DNA of 64,000 bases from Streptomyces sp. MP131-18 (GCF_001984575.1 NZ_LZNS01000001.1:7615061-7679060), one strand, 5' to 3'. Positions 8,120 to 17,589 are shown, counted from the stretch's first letter. Notes: generated from the sequence alone by a model not told the origin. Numbers and translations: made by a program.

Positions 8120-9187
8120 CTACCCTGCTGGTGGAACGGGGAATGCTGTGCGCGGTGTGGACCTGGAGATGGTGGAGCGGCCCTTCGACGGCTGTGGGAG
8201 GTGTCTGTAGTGGTCGTAGTCCAGGTTCCCGGTCCGCTTGCCGCCGGGAACGGGCCAGTAGGTGCCGCCCATCTGGTTGTCGCATGACCTGGGCCATGGC
8301 GCGGATATGGCGCACGAAGTTGTCGGTGCTGTTCGCGTCGCCGCAGTTGAGGCCGGTGGACATCGGCGCGCCGAACTCGGTCACGATCGCGCGGGAGGCG
8401 CAGTTGCCCAGCCGCGTGTGGATGTGGCTGCGGAAGGCGTCGTAGGTCATCGGGCTGTAGAAGAAGGCGTAGTGGTGGAAGGACAGCAGCGTGGAGTCGA
8501 AGCGGCTGTCGTTGCAGATGTCGCGGAGATCCTGGCGATAGCCGGTGCCGCCGATGAGTACCCGGCCCGGCACTGCCGAGGTGCGGTGGCCGAGCCAGTT
8601 CGCCGCGACGTTGCGCCACTCCGCCGGCGTGTAGCCGTGCGGCTCGTTCATCGGCTCGAAGCAGACGTTGCCGTTCGAGCCGTAGGTGTGAGTCACGCTG
8701 GACCACATGGTGTTCCACGCGGCGAGGTCGGTGATTCTGCCGCCGGAGGCGACGCCGTCCTCCCAGTAGGCCAGGATGACCTTGAATCCGCGTTCGGTGG
8801 CGGCGTCGATGGCGCCGCGGTAGGCGTTCCACCAGGTCGTGTTGGCCACGGTGTGGGTGTTGATGGCAGCCGGACGGTGTTGACGCCCATGCTGGCGGCC
8901 ATGTCGTCGTAGAGGGCGTTGGCCTTGGCCCGCACTGTCGCGTTGCTGTCGGACTGGCTCAGGCCGTGCAGAACGAGCGGGCCGGTGCTGAAGTTGTCAC
9001 CCGGCACCGCCCGGTTCATGCCCCGGAACTGGCTGGTGGCGGCACTGGCCGGTGACGACGCGAAGACGACAAAGCTTGCCGCTGCGGTGAACGCGGTCAC
9101 GGCGAGGGCAATCAGCCTCCGGCGTAACGATCGTGTGCTCCGTGGCGGTGCTGGCGAACAACGATCGGACGCCGTGATCAGTCTCAT
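8120..9187 (-). pseudogene. Secreted GH5-type cellulase/mannanase-like gene with two frameshifts
   Basis: The first frame encodes a signal peptide (RRRLIALAVTAFTAAASFVVF...ASA) and the start of a GH5-like barrel ending at GVNTVRLP. A single missing base near 8864-8866 shifts the frame. The next part reads on through VANTTWWNAYRGAIDAAT, the acid/base region FEPMNEPHGY and the nucleophile region IVTEFGAPMS. A second shift near 8281-8285 moves the frame again to DNQMGGTYWPVPGGKR. The three pieces together give ~355 residues, a normal single-domain GH5 length. Because only frameshifts break it, recent decay or sequencing error are both possible. An intact protein would act on beta-glucans or mannans outside the cell. 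Confidence 0.75.
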
Positions 9188-9285
9188 GACGTGTCCCATC
9201 ACTGGATCGAAGTTTCAGCGGCCCGTGGGCCGGTGCCGAGAGCCTGGGCGGGGACCGTCGCGGGAGCTCGACCCGCCGGTCGTGT

Positions 9286-10596
9286 TCAGACCTGGGTGCG
9301 GCTCCACTGCTGGTTGGTGCCGCCGCCGCAGGTGTACTGCTGGATGTCGGTGCCGTCGCCGGTGCCGGAGCTGACGACGTCGAGGCACTTGCCGCTGTGG
9401 CGAGCGACGATCCGGAAGTGGCTTCCGGTGGCCTGCCACTGCCATTGCTGGTTGGTGCCGCTGCCGCAGGTGTACTGGATGATGTTGGCCCCGTCGGCGG
9501 TGGAGCCGCTCGCCACGTCCAAACACTTACCGCTGTTCTGGTTGACGATGCGGAAGTAGCCGTCGCCGGTGTCCTGGAACACCCACTGCTGGTTGCCGCC
9601 GCCGTTCCAAGTCCACTGCTTGACCTCGGCGTTGTCCGCCGTGGAGGCCGACGTGACGTCCATCACCTTGCCGCTGTTGCGGTTGGTCAGGCGGTAGGCC
9701 GGTACCGAGCCGGGCACGTCGGCCACTGGCAGGATCGTGCCGTGGCGGCAACCCGGGCACGTGATCTGGCTCAGCCCCGACCAGGAGTCCAGGTCCGAGC
9801 TGGTCGCCGTCCAGATGCCGCCGTTGGTGTACTTGTCGACCCAAATGCGCCAGGAGCCATCGCTCATCCGCAACACGGCCGGTCCCTCGTAGCCCGAGCT
9901 CCACAACTGACCCCGGTTGGCCCACCCGCTGGTGAGGCTCGTGCTGGTCCAGTGCTCGATGTACTTGGACGTCTCGTTCTTGGTGAAGGCGTGGTAGGTG
10001 CTACCCGACTTCACTACATAGGTGTCGATGTAGTTGTAGCCGAGGCCGGCCATCTGCACCGGTCCGCTCCAGGAGGTCAGCGAACTGTTCTGGGCGGTGA
10101 AGACGTAGGGGCGGAAGCAGTTGGAACACGTCGTCTGGGAGATGCTCACGATGACTCGAACGGTGCCGTTCTCGACGTAGAACTCGGGTGCCCAGGTGAA
10201 TCGCGTGTCGGCCACGCCGGAGTCGACGCTGGCCACGTGCGTCCAGTTGACCAGGTCGGGGCTGGAGGCGATGTTGAAGTGCGTCGAGTTCGTGGTCCAC
10301 GACTGGACGGTGTGTGCGATGTAGTAGAGCCCGTTGTGCTGGATGACGCTGGGGTCGCGCAACGCGCCCGACGGGCCGCGGTAGTTGGTGTCCGCCAGCA
10401 CGCTGAAGTTCGTGCCGTTGGCCGATGAGTAGACCCAGAGCTCCTGGTCGGCGGCGGCGTCCCCCTTGAACGTGGTGTAGACGTAGCCGGGGGCGGCTTG
10501 TGCGGGTGATGCGGCGGTCACGGCGGTGCCGGCGGCAGTGAGCACCATGAGGCTGAGTCTGGCCAGCCAGCGCCTGGCCTTGACGCATCTGATCAT
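9286..10596 (-). CDS. Secreted GH43 glycosidase with C-terminal ricin-type (CBM13) domain
   Basis: This 436-residue secreted enzyme has a signal peptide (residues ~1-35, ending SPAQAA), a GH43-like five-bladed propeller (~37-300) and a ricin-B lectin domain (~305-436) with three repeats carrying QQW motifs. The three expected acidic residues are visible: D81 in ALRDPSVI (base), D191 in NYIDTYVV (pKa modulator) and E237 in YEGPAVL (acid). GH43 enzymes remove arabinose or xylose from arabinan, arabinoxylan or pectin side chains. The pectin context here favours arabinan. An AGGAGGTC site supports the start. Substrate cannot be fixed from sequence alone. Confidence 0.86.
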   Translation of the reverse strand: MIRCVKARRWLARLSLMVLTAAGTAVTAASPAQAAPGYVYTTFKGDAAADQELWVYSSANGTNFSVLADTNYRGPSGALRDPSVIQHNGLYYIAHTVQSWTTNSTHFNIASSPDLVNWTHVASVDSGVADTRFTWAPEFYVENGTVRVIVSISQTTCSNCFRPYVFTAQNSSLTSWSGPVQMAGLGYNYIDTYVVKSGSTYHAFTKNETSKYIEHWTSTSLTSGWANRGQLWSSGYEGPAVLRMSDGSWRIWVDKYTNGGIWTATSSDLDSWSGLSQITCPGCRHGTILPVADVPGSVPAYRLTNRNSGKVMDVTSASTADNAEVKQWTWNGGGNQQWVFQDTGDGYFRIVNQNSGKCLDVASGSTADGANIIQYTCGSGTNQQWQWQATGSHFRIVARHSGKCLDVVSSGTGDGTDIQQYTCGGGTNQQWSRTQV

Positions 10597-11769
10597 GGAA
10601 GACCTCCTGGTGGGGAAGTGGGGGCGAAAGTCGGCCTGGGACGAGGCGATCCTGTGTGGTTTCGGTCAATCTGTCGTGCGGCTGCGGCGAGCGCTGGAAA
10701 TCGCACTGATCCAGGACCGCCGGGCGACATCAGGTGAGAAGGCGACGCGTCGTCCGTCGGGGGAGACGGCGTCGTCGACGGTGGTTGTCCTGCTGAGCCG
10801 TGTGGTTGTGACCAGCGCCTCCAGCGGAATGCGGCTCGCCGTGCCAGTGGTGTCCGGCAGGTGTTGTTGATCCGTTCGGTTGCGCCTGCCGAAGTCATTC
10901 GTCGCGGCATGGTCGCAGCAGCGATCGTGGTGGGCGCTGTGTTTGCTGCCCGCCCGGTTGACGCCCTCGAACTGGCCGGTGACCGCGATCGCCCGCGGTG
11001 CGATCGCGGAGAGCGGGCCGGCCCCATGCCGGGCCGACCGCCGCGCGGCGCGAACGGGGCGTCCGCGGCGGTGGGACGAAGAGTTCATCGTCGATCTCCT
11101 CGTAGGGGAGTACAGGGAGGGCGTTGGGCCCGTGGACAGGAGACGGGATGGTTCGATGACCCGGTCGTGTCCGAGGAGCGATAGTGGAGAATTGCGTGCG
11201 GCGCTGTTCACGGGTGGGGCAGGTAGGCAGCCAGTCGCGGCGCAGGGCACGGCAGTGGACGAGACTTGAGCGAAACCGCTCATGATTGTGCAAACATGGT
11301 GACAATCGTTGGTATTCTGTGACCTGTGTTGAAGGCTGTCAAGGGGCGGGTGCAATCCGCTTGTTGGGCCCCCTGTCCGCAGGAGCGCGCCACCGATAGC
11401 CGTTTGGTGCGGCACGCATCGAATTCGGATCGCTGAAGTGGGTAAGCGTCACTTTGCCGAGCCCGTGGGGCTGTACGATCTTCTGCTCTTTCGGCGGTGC
11501 ATTTCCGCCTGTTGCGGTGCAAGGGGCTTCTGCGGACCTGCTGCTCAGGCCGGCAGCGGGCCGGCAAATGATCTTGTCTGGCGGCCGAAGGGCCCGCCAG
11601 ACAAGATCAGGCGTGGCGAGTGCAGGCCGGAGCTTGGCGCGGGCTGGGGTTTCGGCTTCTCCGCCGGCTGGGCGACGGTCGGCGCCTGGTCCTCGACCTC
11701 GGCCGGGCCAGCGCGGTTCTTGACTCAGCCATGAGGGCGTGCATCTCCCGCTGTGCGGCCGGGCGGCTG
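10597..11769. other. Long stretch without a recognisable gene
   Basis: About 1.2 kb between the GH43 gene and the importer operon. Open frames exist on both strands but none has a recognisable domain, consistent codon bias plus ribosome site, or family length. Two structures stand out. One is a 16-bp inverted repeat at 11569-11609, listed separately. The other is GATTGT(11284-11289)...ACAATC(11302-11307) with a 12-nt spacer, in a less GC-rich patch that could hold a promoter for the GH43 gene. It may be decayed coding DNA. Confidence 0.5.
11569..11609 (-). terminator. Perfect 16-bp inverted repeat, likely terminator of the importer operon
   Basis: TGATCTTGTCTGGCGG (11569-11584) and its exact reverse complement (11594-11609) flank a 9-nt loop. 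It lies ~160 nt after the stop of the last permease gene, read on the minus strand. There is no U-tract, as is common for actinobacterial terminators. It could work in both directions. Confidence 0.6.
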
Positions 11770-12642
11770 TCAGCTCTTGACGGCGCCGGCCGTGAGCCCT
11801 TCGAGAAGCTGCCGACGCAGGAGGAAGAACACCAGGAGGCTCGGCACGGCCGCCAGCACCGCTGCGGCCAGCACCAGGTCGTACTGGCGGCCCGTAGCGC
11901 CGAACAGTGCCTGGATGCCGAGCGGCAGGGTGTAGTCCTCCGGGGCGCTGACCACGATCAGCGGCCAGAGCAGGCTGTTGTAGCTGGCGAGGAAGGACCA
12001 CACGCCCAGCGCACCGAGCGCGGGCCGCAGCAGGGGCAGCGCTATCCGGCGGAAGAGGGCGAACTCGGTGCAGCCGTCGACGCGGCCGGCGTCCAGCAGG
12101 GCGTCGGGCACCGCCTGCTCGGTGTACTGCCGCATCATGAAGATACCGAACGCCGGCGCCACCCAGGGCACGACCAGCGCGAAGTACGGCGTAGTCAGGT
12201 GTGCCTTGGCGATCATGGTGAACAGCGGCACGACGATGACGGCGAACGGCACCGCAAGCGAGCTGAACATCAGATTGAACAGGAACCGCTTCCCCTTGAA
12301 CCGGTACTTGGCGAAGGCGAACCCGGCCAGCGAGCACAGCGCCACGGACACCACCGTGGAGATCCCCGCCACCAGGGTGCTGGTCAGGAACCAACTCCAG
12401 AACGGCTGCCCGTCCAGCAGTCCGCGGAAGTTCTCCAGGGTCGCCGGCAGTGGCAGAGGCTGCGGCGGGTAGCTGAAGATATCGCTGCGCGCCTTGAAGG
12501 AGGAGGACAGCGCCCACAGCAGAGGCAGCGCGAAGACGACCAGCAGGCTGATCAGGAACGCGTAGAGCAGCACACGCCCGCGGGCGACCCGGCCGCGTCT
12601 CTCGTCGCGGGGCGCTTCGGTGTGGGCAGCAGTGACCGTCAC
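11770..12642 (-). CDS. Sugar ABC importer permease (MalG-like)
   Basis: This 290-residue inner-membrane protein has six predicted membrane segments, the first near residues 25-45 (LLYAFLISLLVVFALPLLWAL). The EAA-loop region is seen as DAGRVDGCTEFALFRRIALPLLRPAL. It pairs with the permease encoded just upstream to form the channel of a CUT1-type carbohydrate importer. The GTG start overlaps the upstream stop by 4 bp. A longer frame reaching 13023 is a shadow across the upstream gene. No ATPase is present in the operon, so a shared MsiK-like ATPase elsewhere is expected, as known in streptomycetes. Confidence 0.9.
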   Translation of the reverse strand: MTVTAAHTEAPRDERRGRVARGRVLLYAFLISLLVVFALPLLWALSSSFKARSDIFSYPPQPLPLPATLENFRGLLDGQPFWSWFLTSTLVAGISTVVSVALCSLAGFAFAKYRFKGKRFLFNLMFSSLAVPFAVIVVPLFTMIAKAHLTTPYFALVVPWVAPAFGIFMMRQYTEQAVPDALLDAGRVDGCTEFALFRRIALPLLRPALGALGVWSFLASYNSLLWPLIVVSAPEDYTLPLGIQALFGATGRQYDLVLAAAVLAAVPSLLVFFLLRRQLLEGLTAGAVKS

Positions 12643-13589
12643 TGCTCTCTCCCGACTTTCAGGGCCCGCATGGCGAGCAGGCCGAATATGAACACGACGA
12701 GGAAGAGGAGAACGCCGGCCGCCGCCGCGTAGCCGAGTTGCTGGCGCTGGAACCCGGCGCGGAAGATGAACATGGCCACCGAGAGGGTGGACTCGCCGGG
12801 CCCGCCCTGGGTGAGCAGGAACGGCTCCTCGAAGATCTGGGCCGTGCTGATCAGCACGGTGACGGCGACGAACGCTGTCACCGGGCGCAGCGAGGGCAGC
12901 GTGACTTCCCAGAACCGTCGCACCGGGCCGGCACCGTCGATCGCCGCCGCCTCGTACAGCTCCTTGGGGACGTTCTGCAGGCCGGCGAGGAAGAAGATGG
13001 TCAGGTAGCCCGTCCACCGCCACAGCACGAGGATCACGACGGTGACGCGGGCCCAGGCGGGATCACCGAGCCAATCGACGCCGCCGAAGCCGAAGGCGGC
13101 CTCCAGCAGCCCGTTGACCAGGCCGAACTCGTTGTCGAAGATCAGGCCGAAAACGAGGGCGACCACGATGGGGGAGATCACAACCGGCATGAAGTACGCC
13201 AGCCGGAACATGTCGCGGCCGCGCAGACCCCTGGCGTTGAGGGCCTGGGCGATCAGCAGCGCGGCAGGCACGACGACGCACATGGTGAAGACGACGTACA
13301 GCGAAGTGTTGCGGACCGAGGTCCAGAAGCTGCTGTCGGTCATGAGGTCCTGGTAGTTGCGCAGCCCCACCCAGCGCGGGGTGCCGAGGCCCGCCCACTC
13401 CGTGCAGCTGAGGTAAAGGCCGACGCCGATCGGGACGAGCAGGAAGAGCCCGTACAGCAGGTAGAAGGGGGAGATGAAGACGTACGGGGCGAGGGCGCGC
13501 TGGTGGCGCAGCCACCACGAGGGCGCCGCGGCGTCCACGGCGCGGCGGCCGGTCGGTGGTCTGGTGCGGGGCGTGGGCGGGGACGTCAT
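12639..13589 (-). CDS. Sugar ABC importer permease (MalF-like)
   Basis: This 316-residue protein has six predicted membrane helices, beginning APYVFISPFYLLYGLFLLVP after a short cytosolic N-terminus. The EAA motif appears as LYEAAAIDGAGPVRRFWEVTLPSLRP, where it contacts the ATPase. It overlaps the binding-protein gene upstream by 4 bp and the second permease gene downstream by 4 bp, so the three are translationally coupled. The transported sugar is unknown. Neighbours suggest a pectin- or galactan-derived oligosaccharide. Confidence 0.9.
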   Translation of the reverse strand: MTSPPTPRTRPPTGRRAVDAAAPSWWLRHQRALAPYVFISPFYLLYGLFLLVPIGVGLYLSCTEWAGLGTPRWVGLRNYQDLMTDSSFWTSVRNTSLYVVFTMCVVVPAALLIAQALNARGLRGRDMFRLAYFMPVVISPIVVALVFGLIFDNEFGLVNGLLEAAFGFGGVDWLGDPAWARVTVVILVLWRWTGYLTIFFLAGLQNVPKELYEAAAIDGAGPVRRFWEVTLPSLRPVTAFVAVTVLISTAQIFEEPFLLTQGGPGESTLSVAMFIFRAGFQRQQLGYAAAAGVLLFLVVFIFGLLAMRALKVGREQ

Positions 13590-14920
13590 CGTTTCACCTG
13601 CTGTCGATAGGCGCTCAGGCCGTCTTCGATCGCGGCGGCTGGCGAGGTGCGCCCCTTGAGCGCGTCGAGTACCGGGCCGCCGAGGACGTCCGTGAGGATC
13701 TGCATTCCGGCGTCCTGGTGGAACAGCGGCAGGTCGTCTGTGGCCCGGCGGTAGACGTCGAAGACCCGTTGGCCGAGGAACTCGTCCTCGATGCTGCGAA
13801 GTTCGGGGTCCTCATACAGCGAGCGCAGCGTGGGCAGGTAGCCGCCGGAGCGGTAGCGCAGGAGCTGGCCCTCACGGGTGAGGTACACCCGCCGCAGGAG
13901 CTCCAGGGCGGCAGTGGAACGGGCCTTGCCCTTCAGCACGGTGAAGGCGGTGCCACCCATGGTGGAGGCAATGTGCCCGCCGCCGGAGAAGCGGGGCAGC
14001 GTGCGCATCCGCCACCTGCCTGCCTGGTCGGGCACGTTGGCCTGCAGGCCGTATGCGTTGTACCAGTTGGGCATCGCGGTGGCGGCGAGGCGGCCCGACT
14101 TGAGCGCGGCGGCGCAGGCACTGCCGTACGGGTCCGGCAGGGCCAGCAGGAAGCCGCTGCTCACGCCGCGGGCCATGAAATCCAGCACCTCGACGGCCTC
14201 GGCGGACTGGAGCATGATCTCGCCGTGTTCGTCGAAGACGCCGCCGCCGCGCTGTAGCAGGAACTGCAGGAAGCCGTTGACGATTGAGCCGTTGTCCCCG
14301 GTGGCGACCATGCCGAGGCTGATCCGGCTGTCGACGTTCAGCCGTTCGCCGTGCTCGGCCAGCTCCTCCCACGTCTCGATGTCCTCGGGGACGCCGTGCT
14401 CCTCGAAGAGGTCCTGGCGGTAGTAGTAGACGGTGATCGAGTTGTCCGAGTCCAGGCCATAGGGAACGCCATCGACCGTGTATGGCGCGAGCTTGAGGAG
14501 GTCGTCCCCGAAGGGCTCCACGGTTTCGGTCAGGTCGGTGAACAGATGCTCCGCGATGCCCGGGACCATCACGCGCGGGAACTGGTCGATGACGATGCCC
14601 GCCAGGTCCGGGGTGTCGCCGTCGGCCACCGCCTGGGCGATCATGCGGGTGACGACATCGCTGGGGGCGGCGTTGGTGATGTCGACCCCGAAGTCGAAGC
14701 GCGAGCCACGCATCAGCGCCGTCTCGGCGACGGCGGTCTCGAAGGTGGTGATGTACCCGGGGTCGTGCGTCCACAGGCTGATGTCCACCGGGCCCGAGTC
14801 GACGGGCGTGGAACTCGCGGGGCCGCAGCCGGCGAGCGCGGGCGCGGCCAGCAGGCCGAGGCCCAAGCCGGTGCCGCCGCGCAGCAGAGCTCTGCGGCTG
14901 ACAGAGCCGAGGTCAGCCAT
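13586..14920 (-). CDS. Sugar ABC importer lipoprotein substrate-binding protein
   Basis: This 444-residue extracytoplasmic solute-binding protein (family 1) carries a twin-arginine-like signal (SRRALLRGG) followed by a lipobox (PALAGC) near residue 31. It is thus probably a Tat-exported lipoprotein. The mature part has typical segments: DTPDLAGIVIDQFPRV, YTVDGVPYGLDSDNS and YYYRQDLFEEHGVPEDIETWEEL. It delivers substrate to the two coupled permeases. Its 5' end overlaps the 3' end of a broken GH35 gene by 8 bp. That suggests an intact beta-galactosidase gene once preceded it in the same operon. Confidence 0.9.
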   Translation of the reverse strand: MADLGSVSRRALLRGGTGLGLGLLAAPALAGCGPASSTPVDSGPVDISLWTHDPGYITTFETAVAETALMRGSRFDFGVDITNAAPSDVVTRMIAQAVADGDTPDLAGIVIDQFPRVMVPGIAEHLFTDLTETVEPFGDDLLKLAPYTVDGVPYGLDSDNSITVYYYRQDLFEEHGVPEDIETWEELAEHGERLNVDSRISLGMVATGDNGSIVNGFLQFLLQRGGGVFDEHGEIMLQSAEAVEVLDFMARGVSSGFLLALPDPYGSACAAALKSGRLAATAMPNWYNAYGLQANVPDQAGRWRMRTLPRFSGGGHIASTMGGTAFTVLKGKARSTAALELLRRVYLTREGQLLRYRSGGYLPTLRSLYEDPELRSIEDEFLGQRVFDVYRRATDDLPLFHQDAGMQILTDVLGGPVLDALKGRTSPAAAIEDGLSAYRQQVKR

Positions 14921-15329
14921 GGCGGGCCCCCCGTGGTGCGCCGAGCGCGCGGAGGCCGATGCGCCGCCCGGACCGGTCGTCCAACTCGTTCTCGACCTGT
15001 ACGGCGATCACCGGGCCGCCGCCCCGGTGCCGCAGGCCGCGCAGCTCGTGGACCATGCGGGCCAAGTAGGGCCGTACCGGCGCCAGATACGCGGGGTTGT
15101 CCGGGCCCGGGAAACCTCCCGTGCCGGCTGGCCAGCCGGGGAGGCCGCCGTTGCGGCACCTCCCGTGTGACCAGAGCCCGAAGCGTGCGGTGACCACCAG
15201 GTCCAGCTCCTCGCAGCATCCGACGAACCGGCGGACGTCGAGGTCGCCGTCGGGGCGGAGGGTTCGTGGGTGCGCAGCGACAACATGACAGGTGCCTCCT
15301 GCATGGGGCGGCTCGTGGAGTGGGTTCAT
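14913..15329 (-). pseudogene. GH35-type beta-galactosidase remnant
   Basis: Only ~138 residues remain of a protein normally several times longer. The stretch LDVRRFVGCCEELDLVV, FGLWSHGRCRNGGLPGW and GGPVIAVQVENELDD matches the GH35 barrel around the catalytic acid, which lies in the QVENEL motif. The start region and all sequence after the VENEL motif are missing, and in place of the rest the frame runs into the binding-protein gene. It is most likely a decayed copy. The family removes galactose from beta-galactans, which matches a pectin side-chain role for the operon. Confidence 0.7.
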
Positions 15330-15355
15330 GGTTGGGGGCGGATCGCAGCACTGTC

Positions 15356-15371
15356 AATATGTATTCATATT
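15356..15371. promoter_or_regulatory. AT-rich palindrome, likely operator between GH35 remnant and GntR gene
   Basis: AATATGTATTCATATT is a 16-bp near-perfect palindrome (only the central pairs mismatch) in a very AT-rich patch of otherwise GC-rich DNA. It lies between the divergent GH35/importer unit and the GntR-type gene. That is the expected position for autoregulation and control of the importer operon. Confidence 0.5.
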
Positions 15372-15461
15372 TAATTTTCGGGCTACGATGCCCACACGGG
15401 CGCGCATCTCCGCGTGGCCGCGTCCGTTCCGCGCGCTCGAGCAGCAAGGGGGAAAGCCGAC

Positions 15462-15887
15462 ATGGCCTCCTGTACCGGCCGCGGCGTGCACGGGCAGGTG
15501 GTGCACGCACTCGGCGCTCGCATCGTGGGCGGCCGGTTGCCCGAGGGGGCGACACTGGATGTCCGGGCGGTCGGGGACGAGCTTGGCGTCAGCCTCACCG
15601 CCATGCGCGAGTCCCTGAAGGTCCTGGCCGGCAAGGGGCTCGTCGACGCCCGCCAGAAGCGGGGCGCCTTCGTCAGGCCGCGCGGCCACCGGAACCTTCT
15701 CGACCCCGACGTCATCCACTGGCACATGGAGGGCGGCGGTGAGAAGCTGATGCGAAACCTGGCCGACCTGCGCTCCATCGTCGAACCCGCCGCCGCGTAC
15801 CGCGCCGCCCTGCACCGCACCGACTCCGCCCTCGACGCCATCGCACGGGATTTATTGTTTCGTGATCTCTCCTGTCATTCGGAGTGA
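15462..15887 (+). pseudogene. GntR/FadR-family regulator, C-terminally truncated
   Basis: The N-terminal winged-helix domain is intact: GVHGQVVHALGARIVGGRLPEGATL, then VRAVGDELGVSLTAMRESLKVLAGKGLVDARQKRGAFVRPR. It is followed by the start of a FadR-type sensor (LDPDVIHWHMEG...LADLRSIVEPAAAYRAAL). After ~130 residues homology stops at about 15849, where IS5-like transposase sequence begins on the other strand. The complete family has ~220-240 residues. The regulator probably controlled the divergent importer/beta-galactosidase operon, and its effector domain is now lost. Confidence 0.75.
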
Positions 15888-16084
15888 CGCGGAAGCGGTA
15901 CGGATTGTGGGTGCCAGGGGCCGTGGCGTTCGGGCAGGTCGTGCCGGGTGATGCCGGTGCGGATCTTGTGCATCACGCTGTTGACGACCCGCCGGTCGTC
16001 CGTCCTGGGACGGCCGGTCCCCGCCGCCGGCAGCAGCGGGGCCAGCACCTCCCACTCCTGGTCGGCGAGTGCGTGTCGACGCAC
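15852..16084 (-). mobile_element. IS5-family transposase N-terminal fragment
   Basis: About 60 residues (MRRHALADQEWEVLAPLLPA, then GRPRTDDRRVVNSVMHKIRTGI and DLPERHGPW) match the DUF4096-type N-terminal domain of IS5-family transposases. Nothing of the DDE catalytic part follows, because the frame ends inside the GntR gene remnant. This is a scar of an insertion that destroyed the regulator's C-terminus. No terminal inverted repeats could be recognised. Confidence 0.75.
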
Positions 16085-16169
16085 CTGATCATGATCTACC
16101 GGCCGAACGATCTCCGAAGACGGCCCCTTGGCCCGGTCCTGTCGCTCCTGTCGAAGCGGCTCGCGCCTC

Positions 16170-16189
16170 CCCCGGCCCCAGGGCCGGGG
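16170..16189 (-). terminator. GC hairpin after the esterase-like gene
   Basis: CCCCGGCC / GGCCGGGG form a strong short stem about 110 nt after the stop of the hydrolase gene, read on the minus strand. There is no U-tract. A function as terminator is plausible but unproven. Confidence 0.4.
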
Positions 16190-16299
16190 AAGCCGCCGGC
16201 CGAGCCCGGCAAGACCGAATTGCAGCTGAGTCCCCGGCCGCGCCGGCTATCGACGGTGCCCTGCTCTCGTCGCTCGAGCTGGGCCCCGGGCCGGTGGAC

Positions 16300-17589
16300 T
16301 CAGACGCGTTGGCGCGTAAAGCGCTGGTTGGCGTTGCCGGTGTAGGTCCATTGGGAAATACGGGCTCCGTCAGTGGTGGAGTATTCCCAGACGTCCATGG
16401 CCAGGCCACTGGCCCGGTTGACCAGGCTGATAGTGCCGTCGCCGTGGTCGACGATCCTCCACTGCTGACCGGCGGCGCCGGTGTCGGGCTGCTGGGTGAC
16501 GTCGGCGCCGCCTTCGTTGCTGGCAGCCTGGAGCACCAGGCCCGAGTGGCGGGCTCTGATGCGGATGTGGCCGTCGCCGGAGTCCAGGAACTCGAACTGC
16601 TGGTTGGGGCCGCTGCCGGCCGTCCACTGGATGAGTCTCGCCCCGGCCGCGGTGGATGCCTCGTTGATGTCGGCCGTCTTGCCGCTGTGCCGGGCGACCA
16701 GGCGGTAGTAGGCCGGGCCGCCCGATTCCCCGACGAACTCCCAGGTAGTGCCGCTGCTCTGGGCGTCGGAGGGGAGACGGTCACGTGCGGCCGTGTCGGC
16801 GTAGAGACCCCATCGCGCCCAGTCCAGGAAGGTGTTGACGGTCCGCCGGTCGCCGAAGTACGAGCTGTGGCCGACGCCGCGGAAGGTGAGGAACGCCTTG
16901 GGGGCCGGGATCTCGGAGTAGGCCTGGCGGGCAGAGGAGTATGCGGTGGTCTCGTCCCGGTCGCCGTGCATGAACAGGACCTTGGCGGAGACCGTGCTGC
17001 TCGGGTTCCCCATGTCCTCGCAGGACATCGGGATCGCGACCGTGATCCGGCTGTCGGGCCAGGCGGTCAGCAGACCGTGGGTGGTCATGCCCCCCAGGGA
17101 GTGGCCGGACACACCGAGGCCGGCTTGGGTGTTGATGTGGCCGGCCAGCGGTCCGCTGCCCTGGTTCAGCGCTACGGTCTGGGTGAGGATCTCGGAGACG
17201 TCCCGAGAGGTGTTGCCGTTGTAGATGTCGTCGAAGTTGTGCTGGAAGTGAGGGCTGGGGACGATGAAGCCCGCAGCAGCCAAGGGCCGGATCACCGCCT
17301 CCGAGTTCTGCGGGCTGCTGCCATAGCCGTGGGTATGCTCGCAGATGGGGAACACTCCGTCGGCGACGGGTGCGTTGGTGACGGGATTGCCGCCAGGGGT
17401 GCCGGTGGCCGGGTAGTAGACGTAGGTGGTGAGTCGACGGCTGCCGCGGGTCCAGTCGTACCGCCGCACGCCTACCGCGTACGGCTGGGTCGGGGCGGTG
17501 TCCGCGAGCGCCTGCCTGGTGCCGAGCAGGGACACGCCGGCGCCCGTCGCTGCGACGGCGCTCAGGGTCAGGAAGGTGCGTCGTTGCAT
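16300..17589 (-). CDS. Secreted alpha/beta hydrolase (esterase-like) with C-terminal ricin-type domain
   Basis: This 429-residue protein has a Tat-like signal (QRRTFLTLSAVAATGAGVSLL, cleaved near residue 29). The alpha/beta hydrolase domain (~35-275) has nucleophile S164 in GHSLGG, a likely acid in LFMHGDRDETT and a histidine in GVGHSSYFG. A ricin-B lectin domain (~290-429) has repeats ending in NQQFEF, GQQWRI and NQRFTR. It resembles the dienelactone hydrolase/lipase-like secreted esterases. Between carbohydrate-active genes it may de-esterify pectin or hemicellulose, but polyester or lipid substrates are also possible. Confidence 0.8.
   Translation of the reverse strand: MQRRTFLTLSAVAATGAGVSLLGTRQALADTAPTQPYAVGVRRYDWTRGSRRLTTYVYYPATGTPGGNPVTNAPVADGVFPICEHTHGYGSSPQNSEAVIRPLAAAGFIVPSPHFQHNFDDIYNGNTSRDVSEILTQTVALNQGSGPLAGHINTQAGLGVSGHSLGGMTTHGLLTAWPDSRITVAIPMSCEDMGNPSSTVSAKVLFMHGDRDETTAYSSARQAYSEIPAPKAFLTFRGVGHSSYFGDRRTVNTFLDWARWGLYADTAARDRLPSDAQSSGTTWEFVGESGGPAYYRLVARHSGKTADINEASTAAGARLIQWTAGSGPNQQFEFLDSGDGHIRIRARHSGLVLQAASNEGGADVTQQPDTGAAGQQWRIVDHGDGTISLVNRASGLAMDVWEYSTTDGARISQWTYTGNANQRFTRQRV

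Noticed and set aside
10666..11415. 250-codon minus-strand frame upstream of the GH43 gene
   Set aside because: There is no recognisable domain, convincing ribosome site or typical codon pattern. The first part crosses the possible promoter region.
11569..11609. IS terminal inverted repeat
   Set aside because: The arms are adjacent with a 9-nt loop and no transposase is nearby. A terminator downstream of the importer operon is simpler.
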